The notes beneath the pieces were generated by a model that saw only the letters and a program-made list of their open reading frames with translations, did no database searches and was not told the DNA's origin. The position numbers were made by a program, and so were the translations under genes. A DNA stretch of 27,073 nucleotides, taken from the NCBI GenBank assembly GCA_964408025.1, contig CAYOXX010000035.1, positions 1 to 27,073 of the forward strand. Direction: 5' to 3'. Numbering within the stretch: position 1 is the first letter of the stretch; each line of letters opens with the position of its first letter. The stretch comes from CAYOXX01 sp964408025. Its GTDB lineage: Bacteria; Acidobacteriota; DATKUA01. This document shows, piece by piece, positions 13,403 through 24,337 of the stretch.

Positions 13403-16400
13403 ATGTGGAAGCGCTTCGCCACCAGGCTTGTGCTGAACTTCCGCGTGGTGATGCTCGTTGTCACCTCGCTGCTGCTGTTCCTCGGCGCGGTGAGCGTCTA
13501 CAACCAGCTCAACTGGGCCGAGCCCCTGTGTGGCTTGCGCGCAGTCGAGGGCGAGAGCTTTGTCCACGTCACCGCCGACGGCTCGGGAGTAGCCGAGAGC
13601 CAGAGCGCCCTCAGGCGTCTGGGCCTGGACGAGCTGCTGGAGGGCAACCGTCAGGTGCTCGTCGACTTGGAGGGCGAGTGCCTGCTGCCCGACGGCCGCG
13701 TGCTGGCTATCTCCTGGAGCCTTGACGACCTCTCGTCCGGCCGGCGGCTCCTGCACTACCGGCTGCGCCGCGGCGAGGAGGTTGTCGACTCCTGGAGCGA
13801 GAGCTTCGAGAGCTACGACGACCTGTTCCCGAAGCTGGCCTTCGACCTCGGCGCGGGCGCTACGCTAAATCTCAGATACCTTGCGCAGGTTGCCTCGGGG
13901 TCCGATTTCCAGACCGCCAGCCTCAGCGTCGTCGCCCGCAGGGTGGCGCCGCAGGCGGCCTACTTCATCGTCGCCGTCGTCGGCTTCGCCTTTCTGGCCA
14001 TCGGTTTCGTGGTCTACTTCTCCGGCGCCAGCCGGCGCCTGGCCAACGCCACGATGTTCTTCGTCATCTGCCTCGCCGCCTTCGCGCTGCTGGTCTTGGA
14101 GTTCACGATCTCCAGCGCGCCGTTGAGCTGGGCTATATTCTGGTTGGACAAGGCGGCCTTCCTCTTCACGCCGGTCATCCTCCTGCACTTCTTCTACCTG
14201 CTCAGTCGCGACCGCTTCGGCTCCGTCTGGAGTATACGAACAGCCGCCTTCTACCTGCCCTCTGTGCTGCTGCTGGCGGCCAACCTGGCGGTGATGAACT
14301 TCCACCGCCTGCCACCCTGGGACCCATCCGGCAGCGTGGTGAACCTCAACTGGCTCTTCCGGGCGCTGGAGAAGGCGGAGGTGGTTCTGTTCGGCCTCCT
14401 GGTGGCCGCCGGGCTGGCGGTGCTGCTGAGGGCGTTCCGGGCCACCGATTCGGTCGAGAAGAAGAAGCAGCTGCAGTGGCTCTTCTGGGGCATCGGCATC
14501 GGCCTGATGCCGACTGTGCTGGTCTCCTTCCCGCTGGTGCTGCTCGAGCTGCCGACCGGCGCGGCCAACGTCGCCGTCAGCGTGCCCCTGCTGGTCGCCC
14601 CCGTCTGCTTCGCCTTTGCCGTCTTCCGCTACAGGCTGATGGACGTCGAGGTGGTCTTCAAGCGCGGCTTCGTCTACATACTCTCCAGCCTCACGGTGTT
14701 GGCCGTCTACTTCCTCCTGATGTTCTGGCTCAACGCCTTCGGCAGCGCCGTCGGCACCCAGGCCCTGGTCTTCATCAGCGGCATCATAATCCTGATGGCG
14801 ACACTCTTCAGCCACCGGATCAAGGACCAAGTGCAGAGCTTCTTCGACAGGGCCCTCTACCGCGATTTCTACAACTTCCGCCGGGCGCTGCAGCGCTTCA
14901 GCCAGGAGCTGAGCTACGAGCGGGACCTGACCCGCCTGCTGGAGAAGATTGCCGAGCGGATCCGCGAAACCTTCTCCGTGGCGGTGGTGATGGTCTTCAT
15001 CGCCACGCCCGACAGGCGCCACTACGTGCTCGCCCACTCGTCGCGTGAGGGCTTCCCGACGCGCTACCTGGGGGACCAGTCCAGCTCCGGGCTGATGGAG
15101 CGCTTCGCCTCCGGCCGACCGCTCTTGCTCGACGAGCTGGAGGGGGTGCCGGCGGCGATGGCCTTCCGGGAGGCCGGCGTGCAGACGCTTATCCCCTTCG
15201 TCAGCCTCGGCGAGGTGATTGGCTTTGTAGCGCTGGGCAACAAGACTAACGGCGACATCCTCAGCTACGAGGACCTCGAGCTGCTCTCCAGCCTGGCCGG
15301 CCGCGCAGCCGTGTCGGTGGACAACGCGCTGCTCTACCGTGACCTCCAGCGCCGCGCCGAGGAGCTTCGCACCCTCAAGGAGTTCAACGAGAGCATCGTC
15401 GAGAGCGTCAGCTCCGGCATCTGCGTCATCGATACCAACGGCGTGGTCAGGAGCTGGAACAATGCGCTGGGCGGCCTCCTCAGGGTGGGGAGTTCGCTGG
15501 CGCTCGGGCGGCCGCTGATCAAGCTGCTGGCGCCGCCGCTGGTCGACGCCCTGGGGCCGTACCTGCAGGAGGGAGCGCCCACGGGCGGCGTCCACAGCTT
15601 CTACAAGGTGAAGCTGCCGGTCGAGGGCGGCCTGGAGAAGGTGCTCAACATCTCCATCGCTCCCTTCGCCGGCGAGAAAGGGGTCGCCGGCAGCGTGATG
15701 ATCGTCGACGATGTCACAGACTGGACGGCGATGGAGGAGCAGCTCGGCCAGCGCGAGCGGCTCGCCAGCCTCGGCCTGCTGTCGGCGGGTGTGGCGCACG
15801 AGGTCAACACGCCGCTGACCGGCATCTCGAGCTACATCCAGATGCTGGGCGGCCGCCTGGACGGCGACGAGGAGACCCGCCGGCTGCTGGCCAAGGTCGA
15901 GCGGCAGGCCTTTCGCGCCAGCAGGATCGTATCCAGTCTCCTAAGCTTCTCGCGCCAGGGCGCCAGCGAGCCGGTTGAGATCGACTTCAACTCACTGCTC
16001 AGCGATTCCATGGCGTTGGTCGAGGGCCAGCTTCGTTCCGTGGGAGTAACCGTCGATACAGCCCTGGCGGACGATCTGCTTAGAATATACGGAGACAAAG
16101 GCAAACTGCAGCAGGTGCTGATCAACCTGATGCTCAACGCCAGGGACGCTATGCCAGGCGGGGGGAAGATACGCATCGCCACGCTCAACGGCGAGGGGGA
16201 AATCCACTGCCGGGTCTCCGACGAGGGGGTCGGCATCCCAGAGGAGGCGCGGCAGCGCATCTACGATCCCTTCTTCACCACCAAGCGGATGGGGCTGGGG
16301 ACCGGCCTCGGGCTCTCGGTCAGCTACGGCATCATCCAGGAGCACATGGGCAGCATCGAGGTCGAAAGCGAGGTCGGCGTCGGCACCACCTTCACCGTCA

Positions 16401-16435
16401 CGCTCCCCGTTCGGCCGCGCCAGGGGGAATTATAG
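13403..16435 (+). CDS. Large multi-pass membrane sensor histidine kinase (7TM-like, GAF, PAS, HisKA, HATPase)
   Basis: 1010 aa. TM1 at about 12-34; a periplasmic segment of about 150 residues that vaguely recalls a degenerate PDZ domain (inference); then seven or eight helices between about 190 and 470; GAF (about 509-645); PAS (about 655-770, SSGICVIDTNGVVRSWN); HisKA with H799 in AHEVNTPLTGI; HATPase with N-box LINLMLNARDAM, G1 DEGVGI and G2 GTGLGLS near 966. All boxes are intact. It should sense an envelope or membrane signal and phosphorylate a regulator, most likely the NtrC-type protein 71 bp downstream. The architecture resembles PrsK-like and acidobacterial kinases paired with sigma-54 activators. 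No good Shine-Dalgarno is seen at ATG 13403, so translation may depend on the upstream barrel gene 21 nt away. Confidence 0.92.
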   Translation: MWKRFATRLVLNFRVVMLVVTSLLLFLGAVSVYNQLNWAEPLCGLRAVEGESFVHVTADGSGVAESQSALRRLGLDELLEGNRQVLVDLEGECLLPDGRVLAISWSLDDLSSGRRLLHYRLRRGEEVVDSWSESFESYDDLFPKLAFDLGAGATLNLRYLAQVASGSDFQTASLSVVARRVAPQAAYFIVAVVGFAFLAIGFVVYFSGASRRLANATMFFVICLAAFALLVLEFTISSAPLSWAIFWLDKAAFLFTPVILLHFFYLLSRDRFGSVWSIRTAAFYLPSVLLLAANLAVMNFHRLPPWDPSGSVVNLNWLFRALEKAEVVLFGLLVAAGLAVLLRAFRATDSVEKKKQLQWLFWGIGIGLMPTVLVSFPLVLLELPTGAANVAVSVPLLVAPVCFAFAVFRYRLMDVEVVFKRGFVYILSSLTVLAVYFLLMFWLNAFGSAVGTQALVFISGIIILMATLFSHRIKDQVQSFFDRALYRDFYNFRRALQRFSQELSYERDLTRLLEKIAERIRETFSVAVVMVFIATPDRRHYVLAHSSREGFPTRYLGDQSSSGLMERFASGRPLLLDELEGVPAAMAFREAGVQTLIPFVSLGEVIGFVALGNKTNGDILSYEDLELLSSLAGRAAVSVDNALLYRDLQRRAEELRTLKEFNESIVESVSSGICVIDTNGVVRSWNNALGGLLRVGSSLALGRPLIKLLAPPLVDALGPYLQEGAPTGGVHSFYKVKLPVEGGLEKVLNISIAPFAGEKGVAGSVMIVDDVTDWTAMEEQLGQRERLASLGLLSAGVAHEVNTPLTGISSYIQMLGGRLDGDEETRRLLAKVERQAFRASRIVSSLLSFSRQGASEPVEIDFNSLLSDSMALVEGQLRSVGVTVDTALADDLLRIYGDKGKLQQVLINLMLNARDAMPGGGKIRIATLNGEGEIHCRVSDEGVGIPEEARQRIYDPFFTTKRMGLGTGLGLSVSYGIIQEHMGSIEVESEVGVGTTFTVTLPVRPRQGEL

Positions 16436-16462
16436 GTGTGATGGAACTTTACTATTGGTTGT

Positions 16463-16492
16463 TTCGTTAACTTTAAAAAGGGCTATATATAT
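16463..16492 (+). promoter_or_regulatory. AT-rich possible promoter before the sigma-54 activator gene
   Basis: Within the 71-bp gap, an AT-rich stretch offers TTAACT, a 17-bp spacer and TATCAC, or TTGTTT with a longer spacer to TATATA. The sharp local drop in GC supports some regulatory role, but no single hexamer pair is convincing. The gene is probably also read from the kinase transcript. Confidence 0.3.
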
Positions 16493-16506
16493 CACCAGTA
16501 GGGATT

Positions 16507-17880
<1,374 letters not shown>

Positions 17881-17922
17881 ACCGACACCGCTCCAGCCCG
17901 CCGCCGTTGCCTGCTGCTGACG

Positions 17923-18720
17923 CTACTCGATAATCCTTACCTCGCCAGCGCGCAGCGTGGTCTCCACTCCGGACGGCAGGCGGACCTGCAGCGAGCCGTC
18001 GTCGTTGAGGCCGGCCGAAGTCACCTCCGTTGCCTCCCCGTCCGCCAATATCAGCAGCCGGCGGCCGGTGGTGTAGCCGGAGCGGCGGCGCAGCTCGTCC
18101 AGCACGGCGCCGCGGTCGCCGGCGGCGAGGGAGTTGTAGCGGGCGTTGAGGCCCTCCAGCACGAAACCCAGCAGCTCGTCGAGCGGCGGCGCCGAGCCCT
18201 CCGCCATCAGGATCGATGTCGGGGTAGTGGGCATGCCAGGGGGGAAGTCGTCGGGTCCGTGGCCGACGTTGACGGAGATGCCGAGAGCGACCCGCTCGAT
18301 GCGGTCGCCCCGGTAGGTGGCCTCGCCGAGGACGCCGCTTACCTTGCCGCCGTCCAGCAGGACGTCGTTGGGCCAGCGGATGTCCAGCGGCGCGCGGCAG
18401 AGCTTGCGCAGCGCCGCGTGCACCGCCAGGGCGCCGGCTAAGGTGAGCATCGGCACAGTGGACCCCAACCAATCGGGGCGCAGTAGGGCGGTGAAGTGCA
18501 GCCCGGCGTCTGGCAGCGAGAGCCACGGGCGGCCCTGGCGGCCCCGCCCGGCGGTCTGCTCCCGCGCCACCAGCGTCAGCCCGTGGGGGGCTTCGGCCGC
18601 CGGCAGCTCCAGCGCCAGCCGGTTGGTGGAGTCGACCTTCTCAAGGTAGCGGATTTCGGAGCCGATGCGGCCCGGACCGAAGCGGCGCGCCAGCCCCTCG
18701 ATCTGTTCCTTCATCGACAT
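17923..18720 (-). CDS. birA: Biotin--[acetyl-CoA-carboxylase] ligase, catalytic form without DNA-binding domain
   Basis: 265 aa. It joins biotin to the carrier lysine of acetyl-CoA carboxylase through biotinyl-5'-AMP. Motifs: EKVDSTN (27-33), the biotin loop GRGRQGRPW (58-66), RWPNDVLL (115-122), GGKVSGVLGE with the catalytic-region K126, and a small SH3-like C-terminal domain. The N-terminal winged helix of bifunctional BirA is absent, so it should not act as a biotin repressor. ATG at 18720 is chosen: GGAT and GGAG lie upstream and it clears the nadC stop by 34 nt. A GTG at 18780 would overlap nadC by 26 nt and add a basic, unconserved stretch. It is probably co-transcribed with nadC. Confidence 0.92.
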   Translation of the reverse strand: MSMKEQIEGLARRFGPGRIGSEIRYLEKVDSTNRLALELPAAEAPHGLTLVAREQTAGRGRQGRPWLSLPDAGLHFTALLRPDWLGSTVPMLTLAGALAVHAALRKLCRAPLDIRWPNDVLLDGGKVSGVLGEATYRGDRIERVALGISVNVGHGPDDFPPGMPTTPTSILMAEGSAPPLDELLGFVLEGLNARYNSLAAGDRGAVLDELRRRSGYTTGRRLLILADGEATEVTSAGLNDDGSLQVRLPSGVETTLRAGEVRIIE

Positions 18721-18754
18721 AGCGTCGATCCGTGCTCCGCCGCGGTGGCGGCTC

Positions 18755-19639
18755 CTAGTCGTCGCTTTCTTCCGCTTCACGCGGCGCCACGCTCATCGTC
18801 ATGTCGATGGCCCGCGGCGAGTGGGTGATGGCGCCGACGGAGATCAGGTCGACGCCCGACTCGGCCACCTCCCTGATGTTGTGCTCGCCGATGCCGCCCG
18901 AGGCCTCCATGATCACGTGGCCCCCGCCCCCGCCCTCGCCTCTGGCCAGATCGACCGCCTGGCGCAGCTCGTGGGGTGCCATGTTGTCCAGCAGCGCCGC
19001 TTCGGCCCCGCTCTCGATCGCCTTGTGCAGCTGCTCGAGCGAGCGGACCTCCACCTGCACGCGCATCGGGTGTGGTGCGGCGGCCTTGGCGCGCACAACG
19101 GCCGCGCGGATGCCCCCGGCCAGGGCGATGTGGTTGTCCTTGATCAGGATGCCGTCGTCGAGGCCGAAGCGGTGGTTGCGACCGCCGCCGGCGGCGACGG
19201 CGAACTTGTCGAGCAGCCGCAGCCCCGGCGCGGTCTTGCGCGTGTCGACGATCGCCGCCCCGGTACCCTCCACCATCCGCACCAGGCGGCGTGTGGCGGA
19301 GGCGATGCCGCTCATGCGCATCAGGAAGTTCAGGGCGGTGCGCTCGCCCGAAAGGATGGTTCCCGCGTCGGCGTCGACGGTGAGGATCCTGTCGCCCCCC
19401 TCGACGGCGTCGCCGTCGGCGGCCGCGGCCGAGCAGCGCGCGGCGGCGGAGAGCAACGTAAAGACCATTGTCGCCACGCTGACGCCGGCGACGACGCAGT
19501 CCTCGCGGACGCTGATCCAGCCGCTGGCGTCCATCGGCGGCTGCGGCAGGACGCTGCGGGTGGTGCGGTCGCCCCAGCCGATGTCCTCGCGCAGCGCGTT
19601 GCGCACTATCTCGCGCAGGTGCAGCGGGTCTATATTCAT
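18755..19639 (-). CDS. nadC: Nicotinate-nucleotide pyrophosphorylase (quinolinate phosphoribosyltransferase)
   Basis: 294 aa, the normal length. It converts quinolinate and PRPP to nicotinate mononucleotide, CO2 and pyrophosphate in de novo NAD synthesis. Diagnostic motifs in order: REDIGWGDRTT, ERTALNFLMRMSGIA, VDTRKTAPGLR, AGGGRNHRFGL, ILIKDNH, VEVRSLEQL, LLDNM, EASGGI, ISVGAITHSP. Residues that bind PRPP and quinolinate (R and K of DTRKT, H and R of NHR, K of IKDNH) are present. ATG at 19639 is chosen because AGGGAA lies seven nt upstream; a GTG five codons earlier would include the ribosome binding site. No nadA or nadB is in the window. birA follows. Confidence 0.96.
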   Translation of the reverse strand: MNIDPLHLREIVRNALREDIGWGDRTTRSVLPQPPMDASGWISVREDCVVAGVSVATMVFTLLSAAARCSAAAADGDAVEGGDRILTVDADAGTILSGERTALNFLMRMSGIASATRRLVRMVEGTGAAIVDTRKTAPGLRLLDKFAVAAGGGRNHRFGLDDGILIKDNHIALAGGIRAAVVRAKAAAPHPMRVQVEVRSLEQLHKAIESGAEAALLDNMAPHELRQAVDLARGEGGGGGHVIMEASGGIGEHNIREVAESGVDLISVGAITHSPRAIDMTMSVAPREAEESDD

Positions 19640-19690
19640 CGCTTTTTCCCTCACCAGGCGCTGCCTAATCGGGAGCCGCCCCGAGACATG

Positions 19691-19719
19691 CTTATAGCAG
19701 ATCAGCCCTGGCCTAACAA
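19691..19719 (-). promoter_or_regulatory. Sigma-70-type promoter for nadC-birA
   Basis: On the minus strand TTGTTA (19714-19719), a 17-bp spacer and TATAAG (19691-19696). It gives a leader of about 45 nt and stands back to back with the promoter of the 978-residue TPR gene; the two -35 boxes are 22 bp apart. Confidence 0.6.
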
Positions 19720-19741
19720 GGGTTTAGCGCGGGCGCGCGGC

Positions 19742-19771
19742 TTGTTGCGCCGCCAGGCCCTGTGGTATAGT
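19742..19771 (+). promoter_or_regulatory. Sigma-70-type promoter for the TPR-DUF507-ABC run
   Basis: TTGTTG (19742-19747), an 18-bp spacer and TATAGT (19766-19771). The leader to the TTG start at 19800 would be about 22 nt. It could drive the whole plus-strand run up to the ABC permease. Confidence 0.55.
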
Positions 19772-19799
19772 GCGCGCCGCATCCAACGGGGAGTAGGGC

Positions 19800-22736
19800 T
19801 TGAGAAAACACGCCGTTGTGCTGCTTTTACTGGCGCTCCTGCTCGTCGCCGCGACACTGGCGGCCCAGGACGAGGAGGCGCGGCGCTTCGCCGAGATCCA
19901 GGGCCTGATCGAGGACGGGCTCTACCAGCAGGCGATCGGCCGCATCGAGGGCTTCCTGCGAGACTTCGCTGGCAGCCCCAATGTCGAGGTGCTTCGCTAC
20001 AGGCTGGCGGAGCTGCTGTTCCGTAGCGACCGCTTTAGCGAGGCCGTGGGCGCGCTCGAGGCGTTCCTGCGAGAGCATCCTGCCAGCCCCGACGCCGACC
20101 AGGCCCGCTTCCTGCTGGCCAGCGCTTACAGGCTCACCGAGAGGCCGGTACGCGCCCGGGCCGAGATCGACGCGCTGCTGCGTCGGCGCCGCCTCGACGA
20201 GCGTCTGCGGATCGCCGCCCTGGAGAAGAGGTCCGAGATTGCCCTCGAGCTCGGCGAGCTGGAGGATGCTCAGCGAGATCTCGAGGAGCTGGTGCGCCGC
20301 GAGGAGACGCCGCAGCGCGTCCTGGAGCTGGCTAACGTCTACTACAACCTCGGCAGGTTAAGGCAGGCCGAGGGGACCTTCAGGCGGATCGCCGCCGACA
20401 ACTCGCTCTCTGCCGCTGACCAGCGGACGGTGACCCTGCGGCTGGCGCTTACGCTCTACCAGCGCGACCGCTTCCGCGAGATAGTCGAGCTGCTGGAGCC
20501 GAGTCGGCAGCGCTACCGCGACGACGACTCGATAATGATGACCCTCGCCTGGGCCCTCTACCGCCTGCGGCGCTACGAGGAGGCCTACGCCGTGGTCGAG
20601 GGCCGGCCGCTGAGCCCCGATTCGGAGCTGGCCGAGTCGATCCGCGAGGGCCGCAGCCTGGTGATGGTGCACGAGTACGGCGCCGCCGTCGCCTTCTTCG
20701 AACGGCTCCTGAGCGAAGCCCTGCCGGCGCCGGCCCTGGCACCGGCGCACCGCGCGCTGTCCGATGCCTACTTCGCCCTCGGCGACCTCGAAGGCGGCAT
20801 CGGCACGCTGGAGCGGATGGCCTCAGTGCTGGACGACGACGGCGAGCGCTTCGACCTCTGGCTGGAGATCGGCGATGCCTACGACTCGATGCTCGGCGAC
20901 TCCGCCGCGGCGGTGGCCTCCTACCGCCTGGCGCTGGCCATCGACCCGGGCGGAGAGTTTGCGGACGAGGTGGCCGCCAAGATCGTGCGCGCCCAGGTGG
21001 CGATGGGCGATGTGGGCGGGGCCGTGGGGAGCATCACGCGCTTCCTCCGGGACTATCCGCGCAGCCGCTTCCTGGACGAGATCCACTTCCTGGCGGGCAC
21101 AGTCTACGAGCAGAGCGGCGCCCACGACGCGGCGCTCGAGCACTACCGCCGCATAGCTCAGGAGCGCGGCGACAGCCCCTTCAGGCGGCGGGCCTACGAG
21201 GCCGGCCTGGCGCTGGTGCGCGGCCTGCGGCGCTGGGACGAGGTGATCGCCATCGGCAGCGAGTACCTGCGCGAGTTCCCCGAGGCGGAACGGTTGGCAG
21301 GGCCCCACCTCGACATCGCCCTGGCCTGCTACCAGACGGGCGACTTCCGCCAGGGGATCGACCACTACGAACGGGCGCTCACGGCTGAGGGGGGCGAGGG
21401 GGGCGAGATAGGAATCAGCCGCGTGCTGTTGGAGATCGGCTGGGGCTACTACAAGCTGGGTGACTTCGAGCGCGCCGCCGCCTACTACAGCCGGGTGGTC
21501 GAGCGCTACCCCGGCGAGCCGGAGGTCGAGGAGGCCCTCTATTGGCTCGGCTGGCTGGCGCAGGTCGACAGCGACCTGGCCGGCGCGAACCATTTCTTCC
21601 GCCGCCTGCTGGAGCGCTTCCCCGACTCCCGCTACGCCGAGCTAAGCCTCTGGCAGGTGGCCAACAACCACCTGCGCCGCGACGAGACCGGCGAAGCGAT
21701 CGCCGCCCTCGGCGACCTCGTCGACCGCTACCCCGACGGCCAGTACACCGGCCCGGCGCGGAGCCGCCTGGTCGAGGCGCACGTGGCGATGGGCAACTAC
21801 CGCTCGGCGCTGCAGAGCATCGAGGCCTTCGTCGAGGCCGATCCGACCCAGCGGATCAGCCCGGCAGACATGCTCGCCCGCGGCAACGGCCTGGCGCAGG
21901 CCGCTAACCTCGAGGCCGCGTTGCAGACCTTCCGGCGGCTGCTGGAGCGCTTCCCCGCCTCAGAGGTCGCCGACGAAGCGACGCTCAACATCGGCATCAT
22001 CTATTATCAGACGGGCGACTACCACCGGGCGGCGAGGGAGCTTGGCAAGCTGGAGGAGTTCTTCCCCGACAGCGACAGGCGGGCGGCCGCCGCCTACTAC
22101 CTCGGCCTCAGCCTGATGCAGCTACGGCGCTACGACGAGGCAATCCCCCAGCTCCAGTACTGCCTCGACGGGCGTGGCGATGGTGAGGGTGCCGAGGTCA
22201 TCTACTACATGATCGGCCACGCCCACCAGCAGGCGGGCCGTGACGAGGAGGCGGTCGAGGCCTACCGCCAATACCTGCTGCGCCTCCCCGACCCGTCGGA
22301 GAACCTCGAGCGGCGCATAGAGATCGCGGAGCTGTTCGCCCGCGCCGGCCACCCCCAGGAGGCGGCTCGGCAGCTGGAGGGGATCATCGAGGCGGCGCGG
22401 GATCCCGAGCTTATCGTGAGCGCCCAGTTCGCCCTCGGGGCCGTCTGCGAGCTGATGGGAGAGCTGGAGCGCGCAGCGGTCGAGTACCTCAGGGTCACCT
22501 ACGTCCACTCCTCCTCGCCGACGGCGGCGCTGATGGCTCGCTTCCGCGCAGGCGCGGTCTTCGAGCGCCTCGGCCGCCTCGCCGACGCCATCAACGTCTA
22601 CCGGACGGTGGCCGACAACCACGCCGGCACCCGCTTCGGCGAGGTGGCGGCGATTCGCATTGAGGTTCTGAGCAGACTTCTCGCAGCGCGCGAGGCGGAA
22701 GAGGGGGAGGGAACTTCACCCCAGGAGCAACCGTAA
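19800..22736 (+). CDS. Large exported tetratricopeptide-repeat protein (978 aa)
   Basis: The start is TTG at 19800, preceded by GGGGAG at good spacing. It gives a clean signal peptide (RKH, then a Val/Leu core, cleavage at TLAAQD). The mature protein is about 25 TPR-like helix pairs from end to end (for example LYQQAIGRIEGFLRDFAGSP, LLFRSDRFSEAVGALEAFLR, VYYNLGRLRQAEGTFRRIAA), with many repeats ending in the YP/FP turn typical of YbgF/CpoB-like periplasmic TPRs. No enzymatic domain is seen. It probably scaffolds an envelope complex. Two DUF507 genes and an ABC exporter follow closely on the same strand. The C-terminus EEGEGTSPQEQP is acidic and probably disordered. Confidence 0.87.
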   Translation: MRKHAVVLLLLALLLVAATLAAQDEEARRFAEIQGLIEDGLYQQAIGRIEGFLRDFAGSPNVEVLRYRLAELLFRSDRFSEAVGALEAFLREHPASPDADQARFLLASAYRLTERPVRARAEIDALLRRRRLDERLRIAALEKRSEIALELGELEDAQRDLEELVRREETPQRVLELANVYYNLGRLRQAEGTFRRIAADNSLSAADQRTVTLRLALTLYQRDRFREIVELLEPSRQRYRDDDSIMMTLAWALYRLRRYEEAYAVVEGRPLSPDSELAESIREGRSLVMVHEYGAAVAFFERLLSEALPAPALAPAHRALSDAYFALGDLEGGIGTLERMASVLDDDGERFDLWLEIGDAYDSMLGDSAAAVASYRLALAIDPGGEFADEVAAKIVRAQVAMGDVGGAVGSITRFLRDYPRSRFLDEIHFLAGTVYEQSGAHDAALEHYRRIAQERGDSPFRRRAYEAGLALVRGLRRWDEVIAIGSEYLREFPEAERLAGPHLDIALACYQTGDFRQGIDHYERALTAEGGEGGEIGISRVLLEIGWGYYKLGDFERAAAYYSRVVERYPGEPEVEEALYWLGWLAQVDSDLAGANHFFRRLLERFPDSRYAELSLWQVANNHLRRDETGEAIAALGDLVDRYPDGQYTGPARSRLVEAHVAMGNYRSALQSIEAFVEADPTQRISPADMLARGNGLAQAANLEAALQTFRRLLERFPASEVADEATLNIGIIYYQTGDYHRAARELGKLEEFFPDSDRRAAAAYYLGLSLMQLRRYDEAIPQLQYCLDGRGDGEGAEVIYYMIGHAHQQAGRDEEAVEAYRQYLLRLPDPSENLERRIEIAELFARAGHPQEAARQLEGIIEAARDPELIVSAQFALGAVCELMGELERAAVEYLRVTYVHSSSPTAALMARFRAGAVFERLGRLADAINVYRTVADNHAGTRFGEVAAIRIEVLSRLLAAREAEEGEGTSPQEQP

Positions 22737-22756
22737 TTAACAGGCGGTGAGTCGGT

Positions 22757-23035
22757 ATGCGGCTGCTTCCGCACCTTGTCTCCTACATGGCCGAGACTGT
22801 CGCCGCGGCGCTGGCGCGCGAGAAGCTGGTTAGTATCGACGACGAGAGCCGCCTCGCCGGCCTTGTCGAGAACGTCATCGTCGCCGACCTGGAGGCCGAG
22901 GAGAGGCTCGACGAGGAGGCGCGCGAGCTGCTCTCGCAGCACTACGAGCAGGTGCGGGCCAGCGGCGCCCACTACCGCGAGCTCTTCAACAAGGTCAAGG
23001 CCAAGCTGGCCAAGGACCGGGGTATCATCCTCTAG
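22757..23035 (+). CDS. DUF507 family protein (first copy)
   Basis: 92 aa, nearly all helical and highly charged, with no signal peptide. Its layout (MRLLPHLVSYMAETVAAALA..., LDEEARELL, YRELFNKVKAKLAKDRGIIL) matches the DUF507 family, small cytoplasmic proteins of unknown function that often occur as adjacent pairs. ATG at 22757 has GGTGAG at suitable spacing and lies 20 nt after the TPR gene stop. The second copy follows after 28 nt. The two probably form a heteromer, but that is inference. No catalytic residue pattern stands out. Confidence 0.8.
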   Translation: MRLLPHLVSYMAETVAAALAREKLVSIDDESRLAGLVENVIVADLEAEERLDEEARELLSQHYEQVRASGAHYRELFNKVKAKLAKDRGIIL

Positions 23036-23063
23036 ACCGCATACCGAACAGGGTTTGGCCGGC

Positions 23064-23345
23064 ATGAAGCTGAGCGACGACAGGGTTAACCATCTCAGCC
23101 ACGCGATCGCCGACGCCTTGGCGGCCGACGAGCGCGTCGAGTTCCTCGAGGTCTGGGACAAGGTGCGGCTGCGCGTCAAGCGGAGCATAGTTCAGGTTCT
23201 GCGCCACGACGAGGAGATGGAGCGCCGCGCCGAGGCCAAGGTACGCAGCCTGCGGCGCGGCGTGCACGAGGGGAGCCCGGAGTGGGACGTGCTGCGACGC
23301 CAGTTCTACCGGGAGGAGATCGAGAGGCTCCGCGCCCTCCGGTGA
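23064..23345 (+). CDS. DUF507 family protein (second copy)
   Basis: 93 aa. It opens MKLSDDRVNHLSHAIADAL and ends REEIERLRALR; the middle RVKRSIVQVLRHDEEMERRAEAKVRSLRRGV followed by EGSPEWDVLRRQFY is the classic DUF507 C-terminal signature, so this copy is the more typical of the pair. ATG at 23064 gives the family's usual beginning; its ribosome binding site is weak (AGGG 12 nt upstream). A TTG at 23055 is possible. It shares length, charge and start pattern with the first copy but differs widely in sequence, indicating an old duplication. Function unknown. Confidence 0.85.
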   Translation: MKLSDDRVNHLSHAIADALAADERVEFLEVWDKVRLRVKRSIVQVLRHDEEMERRAEAKVRSLRRGVHEGSPEWDVLRRQFYREEIERLRALR

Positions 23346-23395
23346 GGGAGGGGCAGCGGCGGCGTCCGGTAATTCGAGCCAGTTAGAGGTGGATA

Positions 23396-24333
<938 letters not shown>

Positions 24334-24337
<4 letters not shown>

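Noticed and set aside
12173..13756. 527-codon minus-strand open frame under the barrel gene and kinase start
   Set aside because: Val/Ala/Glu-rich with no motif, antisense to a signal-peptide-bearing barrel with a proper end; a shadow.
13865..15799. 644-codon minus-strand open frame inside the large kinase gene
   Set aside because: Low-complexity Glu/Gln/His/Arg composition, antisense to recognised TM, GAF and PAS regions; a shadow.
18665..20026. 453-codon plus-strand open frame across nadC and birA
   Set aside because: It is antisense to two genes with clear motifs, is Gly/Ala/Arg/His-rich without a domain, and crosses two promoters; it is a GC-driven shadow.
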